This document shows, in pieces, positions 1 to 7,789 of a DNA stretch of 27,363 bases. The position numbers and the translations under genes are program-made. The first letter of the stretch is position 1. Each line of letters starts with the position of its first letter. The stretch is taken from positions 1-27,363 of the forward strand of contig CAMYPN010000012.1 of the NCBI GenBank assembly GCA_947292085.1. The letters run 5' to 3'. This DNA is from an uncultured Gardnerella sp. GTDB lineage: Bacteria > Actinomycetota > Actinomycetes > Actinomycetales > Bifidobacteriaceae. Under the pieces are notes generated by a model. It was given only the letters and a program-made list of their open reading frames with translations, was not told the origin of the DNA and did not search any database.

Positions 1-381
<381 letters not shown>

Positions 382-424
382 TTAAAAACTAAATTTAAAT
401 AACTAAATTTTCTATTAATTTTAT

Positions 425-461
425 AAGCTGCTTCCGGCGTAAGCTCGGGGGCAGCTTTTTT
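425..461 (+). terminator. Rho-independent terminator after ldh
   Basis: A 12-bp stem (AAGCTGCTTCCG paired with CGGGGGCAGCTT, including two G-U pairs) with a 9-base loop is followed directly by a T run. It sits 44 bases after the ldh stop codon. Confidence 0.85.
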
Positions 462-486
462 ATGAATACTATTGCAACATACCAAA

Positions 487-516
487 TTGGCTTATTGTTT
501 ATGAGCTAGATATATT
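487..516 (+). promoter_or_regulatory. Putative promoter of the pdtaS-like gene
   Basis: TTGGCT (487-492) and TATATT (511-516) are separated by 18 bp. Transcription would start near 523, two or three bases before the ATG at 526. No Shine-Dalgarno lies in front of this ATG, so a leaderless or nearly leaderless mRNA is likely. Confidence 0.4.
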
Positions 517-525
517 ATTGTCACT

Positions 526-2010
526 ATGGCTGATTTCTCTCATATTCTTGCTACTCGACCGGATTTTGATGAGTCTGACCGCGAGTGTTTACACCATTTG
601 GTAGCAGATTGGCAGGTAATTGCTGACTTAAGTTTTGCTGATCTTCTGTTGATTATTCAAAATGGTGATGGTGATTATGTTGTTGCTGAACAGTGCCGTC
701 CATCAACAGCAATTACTATTCGTACTGATGATTTGCTTGGCAAAAAAATGGATAATTCTTTAACGGAAGAATTGTCAGAAGCAATGAGATCAGAAACAAT
801 TTTCCATTCCTCGATTTTACGATCTATAGGAAGAGCAACAGTTTGTAACGTTTATGCTCCTGTGCACCATAACGGTAAGACTTTGGGTTTGGTTCTTCGA
901 GAAACTAACTTAGCTACTCGAGAATCAAATGGACGATATGAAATGGAAAGTATAAACGCTGGTAAAATTTTATTCGATATGATTTCTAGGGGTCAGTTCC
1001 CTTATAAAGATTCAGTTCTTAACCAGCGTCATAATGCTCGTGTTGCTGATGGTTTTATAGTTTTGGAAGAAAGTGGAATAGTGAGATATGCTTCTCCAAA
1101 TGCTATAAGCTGTTTCCGTCGTTTGGGTGGTTTAGATACCATGCAAGGCGAGTATTTAAGCGAATTTGCTACAAGATTATTGCATACAAACGATATGGTT
1201 CCAGAAAGTTTGCCTCTTGTGTTAACAGGTAAGGCAGATGTTGATTGTGAATTAGAAGCGAACCATTCTATTATTTCTATGCGCTCTCTTCCTCTTTATG
1301 GTCCTAATAATCGTATTGGTTCTGTGGTTTTATGCAGAGACGTTACTGAAGTGCTTCGTAGAGAGCAGGAATTGCAAACTAAGAATGCTACTATTTCTGA
1401 AATACATCACAGAGTTAAGAATAATCTTCAAGCAGTTTCAGCTTTGTTGAGATTACAGGCTAGAAAAACTAAGTCTGCGGAAGTTAGAAAGGAACTTGAA
1501 GAAGCTCAGCGTCGTGTTCAAACGATTGCTATGGTTCATGAAGGTTTAAGCCAGACTGCTGACGAGATCGTTGATTTTGATAAGGTTATTTCTAACTTAC
1601 TGAAGATGTCTATTGAGCTAGCATCTCAAGATCAAAATATTGATATCAATTTTATAGGCAAATTTGGTATGCTTGCGGCTCAAGACGCTACTCCGCTTTC
1701 CCTTGTTCTTACGGAATTAGTTACTAATTCCGTAGAGCATGGTTTTGAGGGAAGGACTGAAGGTCATATTACTATTTCTGTAGGTCGTGGAGGAGATAAT
1801 CTTAATATTATTGTTGAAGATGATGGCACTGGTATAGAAAGTGAATCATCTCACGGCATGGCTCGTTCATCGGGATCTGGTTTAGGAACGCAACTTATTA
1901 ATACATTTGTTACTAACGATTTTGGCGGTACTGTCCGTTGGGAACCTCGCCGAGACGGTGGTACTAGAGTTGTTCTTGATATTAAGTTGCGTGTGCCTGG
2001 AATAGAGTAG
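526..2010 (+). CDS. pdtaS: PdtaS-type sensor histidine kinase (cytosolic, HisKA_2 family)
   Basis: The 494-residue product has no membrane segments. An N-terminal GAF-like sensor (about residues 10-155, with DWQVIADLSFADLLL and the AEQCRPSTA segment) is followed by a PAS domain (about 172-278, GFIVLEESGIVRYASPNA). Next comes the HisKA_2 dimerisation helix with EIHHRVKNNLQ (292-302; phosphoacceptor His295) and a HATPase_c domain with N box TELVTNSVEHGF (396-407), DDGTGI (432-437) and GSGLG (450-454). The same order and motifs occur in mycobacterial PdtaS, which autophosphorylates and signals to the ANTAR-domain regulator PdtaR, an RNA-binding antiterminator. No such regulator lies in this window, so the partner must be elsewhere. 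As I recall for M. tuberculosis (Rv3219/Rv3220c), the gene sits back to back at its 3' end with whiB1. The ATG has no Shine-Dalgarno. Confidence 0.9.
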   Translation: MADFSHILATRPDFDESDRECLHHLVADWQVIADLSFADLLLIIQNGDGDYVVAEQCRPSTAITIRTDDLLGKKMDNSLTEELSEAMRSETIFHSSILRSIGRATVCNVYAPVHHNGKTLGLVLRETNLATRESNGRYEMESINAGKILFDMISRGQFPYKDSVLNQRHNARVADGFIVLEESGIVRYASPNAISCFRRLGGLDTMQGEYLSEFATRLLHTNDMVPESLPLVLTGKADVDCELEANHSIISMRSLPLYGPNNRIGSVVLCRDVTEVLRREQELQTKNATISEIHHRVKNNLQAVSALLRLQARKTKSAEVRKELEEAQRRVQTIAMVHEGLSQTADEIVDFDKVISNLLKMSIELASQDQNIDINFIGKFGMLAAQDATPLSLVLTELVTNSVEHGFEGRTEGHITISVGRGGDNLNIIVEDDGTGIESESSHGMARSSGSGLGTQLINTFVTNDFGGTVRWEPRRDGGTRVVLDIKLRVPGIE

Positions 2011-2036
2011 TAGAAACAACTATACGAGAATATTTT

Positions 2037-2080
2037 AATTGTTGGCTATTGTTCCGCAGTAGCCAACAATTTATTTTATC
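2037..2080. terminator. Terminator between convergent pdtaS and whiB1
   Basis: A perfect 12-bp stem (AATTGTTGGCTA at 2037-2048 with TAGCCAACAATT at 2060-2071) closes an 11-base loop and is followed by a T-rich stretch on the plus strand. On the minus strand the tail is AAAATA-complementary and weaker, so it probably serves pdtaS mainly and whiB1 partly. Confidence 0.75.
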
Positions 2081-2170
2081 CAGCTAAAGTTTTATTAATT
2101 CAGTAGAGTATCGGTTTATTAGATTTATAAGTTTCTGAAGTAAAAACTAATCTATAAATTAATCTATAAA

Positions 2171-2437
2171 CTAATCTAATTGACTACGGCGAGCTCTCAA
2201 AGCACGACGTTTAAGCGATCTGCGTTCCTCTTCGCTCATACCGCCCCAAACACCAAAGTCTTGACTTGTTTCAAGAGCACACTTAAGGCAAGCGTCAGCT
2301 ACATTGCATGATCTACAAACAGATTTTGCTTCTTCTATTTGCTGGGAAGAAGCTCCAGTATTTCCAACTGGGAAAAACAGTTCGGGATCTTTATCTCTGC
2401 ATGCTGCTTTTGTTCTCCAGTCAAACGCACTGCTCAT
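2171..2437 (-). CDS. whiB1: WhiB1-type iron-sulfur transcriptional regulator
   Basis: The 88-residue protein carries the four WhiB cluster cysteines at C13, C41, C44 and C50 (C-x2-C-x5-C), the GVWGG turn (62-66) and a basic C-terminal DNA-binding tail (ERRSLKRRALRARRS). WhiB proteins bind a [4Fe-4S] cluster, often sense NO or redox state, and contact region 4 of the primary sigma factor. The stretch AACRDKDPELFFPVG and the WGGMSEEERR..KRR region match WhiB1 better than other paralogues. I chose the ATG at 2437: a good Shine-Dalgarno (AGGAAAGAGG) precedes it and the product begins like WhiB1 (FDWRTKAAC). A longer frame starting at 2521 would translate through the promoter and is rejected. An additional Cys (C53) lies just after the fourth ligand. 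The gene converges on the pdtaS-like kinase. Confidence 0.93.
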   Translation of the reverse strand: MSSAFDWRTKAACRDKDPELFFPVGNTGASSQQIEEAKSVCRSCNVADACLKCALETSQDFGVWGGMSEEERRSLKRRALRARRSQLD

Positions 2438-2450
2438 GAGCGAATAGCCT

Positions 2451-2518
2451 CTTTCCTTACAAGTTTTAGAAAGCTTAAGAGAAAATATCAATTTTATTTC
2501 CCCCGTATGTAAGGAAAG
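2451..2518. repeat. 11-bp inverted repeat flanking the whiB1 promoter
   Basis: CTTTCCTTACA (2451-2461) and TGTAAGGAAAG (2508-2518) are perfect inverted copies separated by 46 bp. The proximal copy includes the whiB1 Shine-Dalgarno; the distal copy lies upstream of the -35 box. The arrangement fits paired operator half-sites, but could also be chance. Confidence 0.6.
2463..2491 (-). promoter_or_regulatory. Putative whiB1 promoter
   Basis: On the minus strand TTGATA (2486-2491) is followed after 17 bp by TAAAAC (2463-2468). Transcription would begin near 2456, leaving a leader of about 19 bases that contains the Shine-Dalgarno. The 5/6 match at -35 and exact spacing support it; the -10 matches only 4/6. 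Confidence 0.5.
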
Positions 2519-2581
2519 CATGAATATTTATTTTTTTCAAGGCCTTTCACATATTTGTTTTAAATTTAATAAATTTTTTTC

Positions 2582-4411
2582 TTAATTAATTAAAATTTGC
2601 GCTTTTCTTGCACTTCCTGGAGTTATGATTACACATCTTCCTGGCAGTTGATAATCTTCAGTAGTAAGAGACTGACTTAATGATGATGGTATGCCAAGAA
2701 GAGCATCAGTTCCCGTATCTCCAGTAGGAAATACTATTCGTACAGGAGCTTGATCTGGTATTCTTAAGAATCTTGCAGAATGAATTCCCAATATGACTGG
2801 TATTTTTGAAGAGCTTATTCTTGATTGAAGGTTTTGAGCGTGAAAATCTGAGTTTAATGGGTTTAAACTCATATCAGCATCGTCTACAATTATGATTTTA
2901 TTTTCATCATAATTATCTGGAAGTGTTGAGGTGTCAGTTGCGCAATATAGTTGCGTTTGTAAATGTTTCGCTATTATTCTAAGTAGGTTCGTTTTTCCTC
3001 TACCATGCCCTCCAATAACAGCAATATTTCCAATATGTGTGTTCAAAAACGCTGGTATTAAATGAATCCCATCATCTTGTATTCCTATAATAAGATTATT
3101 TATCATACTTTCAGTATTTTTATTATTTCTCTCAATACAATGCATAATATCGCTTTGCTTTATAACAGAGGGGAGTGGAGCACTAAATAACTCTTCGCAA
3201 TATTCATTATGGTAGAATCTTCCAGATAATCGTATTGCTTGAAGTAATAGTGCAGGATTGTTGCTTTGCGCACAGCGAAGCGCTTTAATTCCATCTCCAG
3301 TATTGTAGTAAGCTCCTCCAGGAAGTTGTGGACTAATATGCGCAGCGCATGAAGAACCTAGAAGTTCATGAGATTGTACTGAATCTCGTACGCGAAGACA
3401 AATATTCATATTTATATTTGCTTTCATATCAGCGTTTACTTGTGCCATAGGATTTTGCGTACAGGCAACTAAGTGCATTCCTAAAGATCGTCCTACTGAA
3501 GCTATACGAATAAGTCGATTTAAATAATCTGGCAGCTTATCTCTAAGAGCATGAAATTCGTCAATCATTATTACAAGAGCTGGTTGAGCAGGAGTAACTT
3601 TACTCATATCACTACAGCCTTGCTTAGCAACTAAACGTTCTCTTCTATCTAATTCCATTTCAAGACCTCTAAGTGCTCTTGCTGCATGCTCTAAATTCAG
3701 GTCGCCCACGTTTCCCATGCAATGCGGTAAATTTGATAGAAGATCAAAAGTAGCTCCTCCTTTAAAGTCCATAAATACGAAACGAAGTTGATTTGGAGAA
3801 TATCGGAAAGCTAAAGACAAACACCAGGTGGTAAGAAGTACTGATTTTCCTGAGCCTGTTGTTCCTGCTACTAGAGCGTGTGGCCCGTTATTTACTAAAT
3901 CTAAATGAACGTAACCGTTGTTTCCTATGCCAATTTCAGTATCTAAACTTTTATATGGATTTTTATCTTCTAGCCATGAGCTGGCTACTTCTTTCCACGG
4001 CGGAATACGTAGCTGTAGCGTTGATAATTTGCGGAAAAGTATAGTTTCTAAGCTTACTGGAGCTACGAAATCAGGTATGCGTTCAGTAATATTTTGTGAA
4101 TAATCGCTTATTCTGCTAATAGTATTATCGCCGTACATTTTTTCATTAGCATTTGATTCGACTTTATGATTTTCTGCTGCATTTGCACTTTCTGCGCGTT
4201 TTTGAGAATAGTACTGCAATATTTGTGGCATAAGACTTGCTGCATACATCATTATGCTTGGTATTACCATAGCTAACATCATCCAACTGTGTTGCGTCCA
4301 TGCCATTACAGCAATAGCAATATTTGCTAGTATTGGCATAACACTTGATGTTATTTGCATAATAAACACTGCACGTTCTAATTTATTATTTTTATTCGCG
4401 TTGTATTTCAT
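2582..4411 (-). CDS. FtsK/SpoIIIE (EccC/EssC-like) membrane ATPase
   Basis: The 609-residue protein starts with two hydrophobic segments (about 18-39 and 42-66) and a polar linker, followed by two P-loop ATPase domains. The first has Walker A GTTGSGKS (183-190), the DFKGGATF motif (215-222), Walker B LVIMIDE (279-285) and a GRSLGMHLVACTQNP sensor segment. The second, shorter domain has GGHGRGKT (467-474) and IIIVDDAD (506-513). DFKGGA, LPH and the GRSLG segment are typical of the type VII secretion coupling ATPases EccC/EssC rather than of DNA-translocating FtsK, which carries a C-terminal gamma domain missing here. No WXG100 substrate, EccB/EccD or FHA domain is encoded nearby, so this is an orphan whose substrate (protein or DNA) is unknown. 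The ATG at 4411 is the only possible upstream start before a stop at 4439-4441; no Shine-Dalgarno is visible. It follows two LCP genes in the same direction. Confidence 0.8.
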   Translation of the reverse strand: MKYNANKNNKLERAVFIMQITSSVMPILANIAIAVMAWTQHSWMMLAMVIPSIMMYAASLMPQILQYYSQKRAESANAAENHKVESNANEKMYGDNTISRISDYSQNITERIPDFVAPVSLETILFRKLSTLQLRIPPWKEVASSWLEDKNPYKSLDTEIGIGNNGYVHLDLVNNGPHALVAGTTGSGKSVLLTTWCLSLAFRYSPNQLRFVFMDFKGGATFDLLSNLPHCMGNVGDLNLEHAARALRGLEMELDRRERLVAKQGCSDMSKVTPAQPALVIMIDEFHALRDKLPDYLNRLIRIASVGRSLGMHLVACTQNPMAQVNADMKANINMNICLRVRDSVQSHELLGSSCAAHISPQLPGGAYYNTGDGIKALRCAQSNNPALLLQAIRLSGRFYHNEYCEELFSAPLPSVIKQSDIMHCIERNNKNTESMINNLIIGIQDDGIHLIPAFLNTHIGNIAVIGGHGRGKTNLLRIIAKHLQTQLYCATDTSTLPDNYDENKIIIVDDADMSLNPLNSDFHAQNLQSRISSSKIPVILGIHSARFLRIPDQAPVRIVFPTGDTGTDALLGIPSSLSQSLTTEDYQLPGRCVIITPGSARKAQILIN

Positions 4412-4452
4412 AAAGCTATGATCTGTGCAATAAAAGTATTACACAAGAAAAA

Positions 4453-4503
4453 TTTTGCATTGTGGATACAGCCTTGAACGGAGCAAAGTTTTAAAATGCA
4501 AAA
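4453..4503. repeat. 9-bp inverted repeat between the LCP gene and the FtsK-like gene
   Basis: TTTTGCATT (4453-4461) and AATGCAAAA (4495-4503) are perfect inverted copies 33 bp apart; the minus-strand copy is followed by a T run. It could form a weak long-loop terminator for the upstream LCP gene or be an operator. A DnaA-box-like TGTGGATAC (4461-4469, one mismatch) lies inside. Confidence 0.35.
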
Positions 4504-4508
4504 CTCAA

Positions 4509-5999
4509 TTATTTATTTTGCAATTCTGCCAGTGTTCCTACAACGCCTGGAGCATGCTCTCCAGAAGCTAATTGGTTGAAAAGATCAAGATTCTTCGCAT
4601 CATCTAATAGTACTGAAGATCCAACTCCAGGAACTCTGTAATCAGGATTAGTCCAATAAACAGTTCCGGTTATACCATTTGATCCTGTTGCGTCTTTAAA
4701 AGCTTGACTCATTTGCCATAGGGTAGCAGGATTTGATTTTTCGTCAAATACGATTGAAGATAATCCAGCTTCTGCAACGCTTTTTACTTTCCCAAAATTA
4801 GTAAGAGTTTCTTTAGAAAGAGCCTTCTTTATTATTGCAGAAATTACCATACGTTGACGTGCTGCGCGTCCAAAGTCTGATTGCGGGTCTGAATATCTCA
4901 TTCTAGAGAAAGCTAGAGCTGCGTTTCCATCCGAATGATGGCATCCAGCAACCCAATTCATGCCACTTCTAGCATCATTTACTGTGCGGTTGTAGCACAA
5001 ATCAATTCCGCCTAAAGCGTCCACTACTTTAGTTAATCCGTTGAAGCGTACTTCTGCCACATGGTTAATATGATGTCCTGTAATCGTTTCAACTGCAGAA
5101 GTTAAAGCTTGTTTTCCTAAAAGCTGAGCAACAGCATTTATTTTCATTCGCTTATTGTTTATAGTTACGAGCGAATCTCTAGGAATAGAGATAAGAGAAC
5201 TGTGTCCGCTGGAAGGTTTCGTTAGAACTAAAATAGTATCTGTACGGAATCCTGTAATATATTTTGCTTCCTCACCTTCGCGTTGATCTGATCCTAATAT
5301 CAGCCACGTAGTTCCTTGAGTGTCTGGCATATCAGTAAGCCACTTATCGCGCTGCATTCTTGAATCAACCCAATGCCATGCGTAAAAACCGCAACCTGTA
5401 AGAATCACAAGTAAAAGTACGAAAATAATACTTAAGGCTCTTAATATCTTGCGTTTTCTAGTAGTGCGAGGCGAACGTGGAAGTATATTGCCAGAATTTA
5501 GTGGGTGAGGCGTATTGTGTACAGTTCCCTCAAGTATTCTCGGCTGATTTTCTTGAAATGCAGGCTGATTATACTGCTGCTGCGCGTAGTTTTGTGCGTA
5601 GTTTTGTGATTGTGATTGATATTGCGGTTGCGATTTAGCGGAAACCTGAGCATAGGCCTGAGCTAATGTAACTGGAGATGCAATATTTTTAGCAGCATTG
5701 GAAGAAGCGTTTAATTTAGCAGCATTAGAAGAGCCTGCTGTGCGACTTCTAGCCGTTCTAGGCGAAAAACTAGGTGGAGTATACGTATCATTCGTTTGCG
5801 AATCAAAATTTTGATTCGCAAACGAACCGTTTTGCGCATATTCTGTATAATTTTCATACTCATTTAATTCAGCTTGAGAGTTCTCGCCCGGAATGCCTGG
5901 TGCGCCTTGAGTTCCTTGAGTTCCTGGATCGCCTGGAGTGTAAGAGAAATTTTGATGATTACTACCATATTCTGGGTTATTCTCATAATCCTGAAGCAT
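4509..5999 (-). CDS. LCP (LytR-CpsA-Psr) family glycopolymer transferase with long disordered cytoplasmic N-terminus
   Basis: The 496-residue protein has an unusual first 180 residues: Asn/Gln/Ala/Ser-rich, with six collagen-like Gly-X-Y triplets (23-40) and NYAQ repeats. A basic stretch (RKRK, 181-184) precedes a single membrane segment (about 186-208), and the extracellular LCP domain follows. Family signature residues are present: GSDQR (236-240), FRTDT (251-255), SIPRDS (271-276), the KINA segment (286-289), FSRMRY (364-369) and DFGRAARQR (375-383). LCP enzymes transfer polyprenyl-phosphate-linked glycopolymers to peptidoglycan or wall proteins. The ATG is supported by a strong GGAGGG just upstream (minus strand of 6001-6009). 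It lies 53 bp downstream of a second LCP gene, likely co-transcribed. A perfect 36-bp palindrome and two in-frame tandem repeats lie in the disordered part. The specific polymer is not known. Confidence 0.88.
   Translation of the reverse strand: MLQDYENNPEYGSNHQNFSYTPGDPGTQGTQGAPGIPGENSQAELNEYENYTEYAQNGSFANQNFDSQTNDTYTPPSFSPRTARSRTAGSSNAAKLNASSNAAKNIASPVTLAQAYAQVSAKSQPQYQSQSQNYAQNYAQQQYNQPAFQENQPRILEGTVHNTPHPLNSGNILPRSPRTTRKRKILRALSIIFVLLLVILTGCGFYAWHWVDSRMQRDKWLTDMPDTQGTTWLILGSDQREGEEAKYITGFRTDTILVLTKPSSGHSSLISIPRDSLVTINNKRMKINAVAQLLGKQALTSAVETITGHHINHVAEVRFNGLTKVVDALGGIDLCYNRTVNDARSGMNWVAGCHHSDGNAALAFSRMRYSDPQSDFGRAARQRMVISAIIKKALSKETLTNFGKVKSVAEAGLSSIVFDEKSNPATLWQMSQAFKDATGSNGITGTVYWTNPDYRVPGVGSSVLLDDAKNLDLFNQLASGEHAPGVVGTLAELQNK
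5584..5607. repeat. 12-bp tandem repeat encoding QNYA
   Basis: GCGTAGTTTTGT occurs twice head to tail (5584-5595, 5596-5607) and continues into a GATTGT/GATTGA pair. A 12-bp unit adds or removes four residues (Gln-Asn-Tyr-Ala) without a frameshift, so length variation between strains would be tolerated. Confidence 0.8.
5791..5826. repeat. Perfect 36-bp palindrome inside the LCP gene
   Basis: The left half TTCGTTTGCGAATCAAAA (5791-5808) is followed with no gap by its exact reverse complement (5809-5826). The symmetry ends at 5790/5827. It encodes a FANQNFDSQTN stretch in the disordered N-terminus of the LCP protein, and the opposite strand encodes the same residues. Confidence 0.97.
5893..5937. 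repeat. 9-bp degenerate tandem repeat encoding collagen-like Gly-X-Y
   Basis: Five consecutive 9-base units (ATGCCTGGT, GCGCCTTGA, GTTCCTTGA, GTTCCTGGA, TCGCCTGGA) encode on the minus strand the Gly-X-Y run at residues 23-38 of the LCP protein. Confidence 0.75.
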
Positions 6000-6052
6000 A
6001 TTCCCTCCTACACAAAAGGCAATCGCTAGCTAATTACGTACCGTTTACGTAC

Positions 6053-7495
6053 TTATTTAGCAGTTTTGTGAGGTGCGCAAATCGTGTTATTTACGTACTT
6101 GTCAGCATAGCCAACATATTGACCGCTAACAGGATCAATAATTGTACCGTTCTTAGGATTTACAACGCCACCAGTATTAGGATCAATAAGCTGTCCTCTG
6201 GAATTCTTAGCTAAACCAGTTTCAGGATCTACAGGCCCCAGATTGCTGCTGTTTGAAGAAGACTTGCTGGAAACTCTGTTCAGACGATCGTTTTCGCTTT
6301 CGTTAGAGTCGTTATCTTCCGAATTGTCTGCGCTGTTAGAATTCTTACTGCTGCTGTCTTTGCTCTGCTTATGCGAATCTGTAGCCATTGTAACAGGCTT
6401 ATCTTCACGCATAAGATTCCAAACGCTTTCAGCATCTTTTGACCAAACAACGCGATTCTTATCTAAAGGATCAGTAATAATCGGCACTGTTCTAGCATAA
6501 ATATGTGATGCATCAAGCTTTCGCATACTAAGCGCAAGGGATACAAGAGTTGAAGGGTTAGCTAATCCTTCGCTCATATTTAATGCGTTTAATGAAGATT
6601 TTGCTAGCTGATACAGTTCGCTAGATTGCGTGAACAAATTTTTAGAAGAAGCTTGTCTTACAAGCTGTTTTACTAAATACTGTTGTCGCGTTGTACGCAT
6701 TATGTCAGATCCGTCACTCATAGTGTCATGACGCATACGTGCGTATTGGGTTGCTTGCCTACCATCCAAATGCTGTAAGCCCTGCTTGAAATTAGCTCCC
6801 GTGTAGCGGTCGCGAGTATCTGCCGGAATGCACATGTCAACGCCGCCGACGGAATCGATCATATTACTCAAACCGCTAAAATCAGCAATAATAAAGTTAC
6901 TTATATGCAATCCTGTTAAAGCATTCACAGCTTTAAGAGAGCAGGATGCTGCAGAAGATAAATCTCCACCTTTTGCCCAACCCAAGGCAAAAATAGAATT
7001 AAACATAACGTGTCGTCTAGCAGGAATAGTGCCACGTGTTGTTTCGCAAGATGGAGCATTAACCATGGAATCTCGTGGAATCGACACAATATTCATGTAT
7101 GAGCGATCTGCGCTTATCTGCACAATCATTGTAGTGTCTGACTGATGGTCAGTTGCATCTCCGCCGCCACCAAAGCTACGGTTTGCTCCTTCGCGAGTAT
7201 CTTGACCTAAAACTAAGAACGTCACTGTTTTTCCGTAGTTTGCGTCAAGTGCTTCATGAGCTTGCTTATCGTTAGAAATAACGTTTACTACGCGAGCTTT
7301 TATAGTTGAAGAAAAATCAAACCATACTGCAGCAAAAATACTCGAAAAGAAAGTTAAGACAGCAATAATGAACATGCATATTACAGTTCGTGCGTGGTTC
7401 GTCAAGCGATAGCTGAGGCTATGATGCGGTGCTTCTGAATCCCAATCATCATCTGTTGGGTAGTGCATTCCCTCAGGATACCGTGAAGTTACCAT
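6053..7495 (-). CDS. LCP (LytR-CpsA-Psr) family glycopolymer transferase with Ser/Asn linker and repeat tail
   Basis: The 480-residue protein has a short cytoplasmic N-terminus, one membrane segment (about 36-58) and an extracellular LCP domain with GQDTREG (97-103), SDTTMIV (119-125), SIPRDSM (138-144), an RRHVMFNS segment (160-167) and YARMRHD followed by DIMRTTRQQ (251-272). The spacer between the first Arg and the Asp (RSFGGGGDATDHQSD) is Gly/Asp-rich. After the domain comes a low-complexity Ser/Asn/Asp linker (about 373-418), then a tail with three related units (VDPETG, IDPNTG, IDPVSG at 422-458). The ATG at 7495 has AGAAGG four bases upstream. It is the first gene of a probable operon with the second LCP gene and perhaps the FtsK-like gene. 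It presumably acts as a phosphotransferase joining wall glycopolymer to peptidoglycan; substrate unknown. Confidence 0.88.
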   Translation of the reverse strand: MVTSRYPEGMHYPTDDDWDSEAPHHSLSYRLTNHARTVICMFIIAVLTFFSSIFAAVWFDFSSTIKARVVNVISNDKQAHEALDANYGKTVTFLVLGQDTREGANRSFGGGGDATDHQSDTTMIVQISADRSYMNIVSIPRDSMVNAPSCETTRGTIPARRHVMFNSIFALGWAKGGDLSSAASCSLKAVNALTGLHISNFIIADFSGLSNMIDSVGGVDMCIPADTRDRYTGANFKQGLQHLDGRQATQYARMRHDTMSDGSDIMRTTRQQYLVKQLVRQASSKNLFTQSSELYQLAKSSLNALNMSEGLANPSTLVSLALSMRKLDASHIYARTVPIITDPLDKNRVVWSKDAESVWNLMREDKPVTMATDSHKQSKDSSSKNSNSADNSEDNDSNESENDRLNRVSSKSSSNSSNLGPVDPETGLAKNSRGQLIDPNTGGVVNPKNGTIIDPVSGQYVGYADKYVNNTICAPHKTAK

Positions 7496-7789
7496 GGTAC
7501 CTTCTTTCGAGTACTACAATATTCTCTGAATATTCAAGTTTTATACGTGATTTTGTGTTCTTAAAGTAGTGCATACTAAACTGAACACATATGTCACACC
7601 ACTATAGTGCATTGTGGTGAAATTTAGCGCATTTTTCCACATATTTTTTACTTATGGCGTGTCTTATTTTTAATAAGAAATTTGATAAGAAAAATTCAAA
7701 ATAATAATAAAAATTTTTAGATAAATTCTACATTTGATAATAAATAAGTGTTGTAGAATTGATAGGATACATACCCCCTGCGTACACTG
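7496..7789. promoter_or_regulatory. Divergent intergenic region between LCP and glycosyltransferase genes
   Basis: This 294-bp AT-rich stretch must hold promoters for both directions. Visible elements are a 17-bp dyad at 7518-7534, the palindrome ACATATGT (7587-7594), a CACCAC/GTGGTG hairpin (7597-7602 with 7614-7619), and a DnaA-box-like TTTTCCACA (7633-7641). I could not assign a convincing -35/-10 pair for either gene; TAGGAT (7763-7768) is a weak -10 candidate for the rightward gene. Confidence 0.4.
7518..7534. repeat. 17-bp dyad in the LCP leader
   Basis: AATATTC-TCT-GAATATT is a perfect 7-bp inverted repeat with a 3-bp spacer, 23-39 bp upstream of the LCP start codon. The size fits a repressor operator. 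Confidence 0.45.

Noticed and set aside
2438..2521. N-terminal extension of WhiB1 by 28 residues
   Set aside because: The extension covers the promoter and Shine-Dalgarno of the shorter gene and is not typical for WhiB1.
5774..6214. 146-codon plus-strand frame across the LCP genes
   Set aside because: Antisense to an LCP gene; its similarity to that product at one place comes only from the perfect palindrome.
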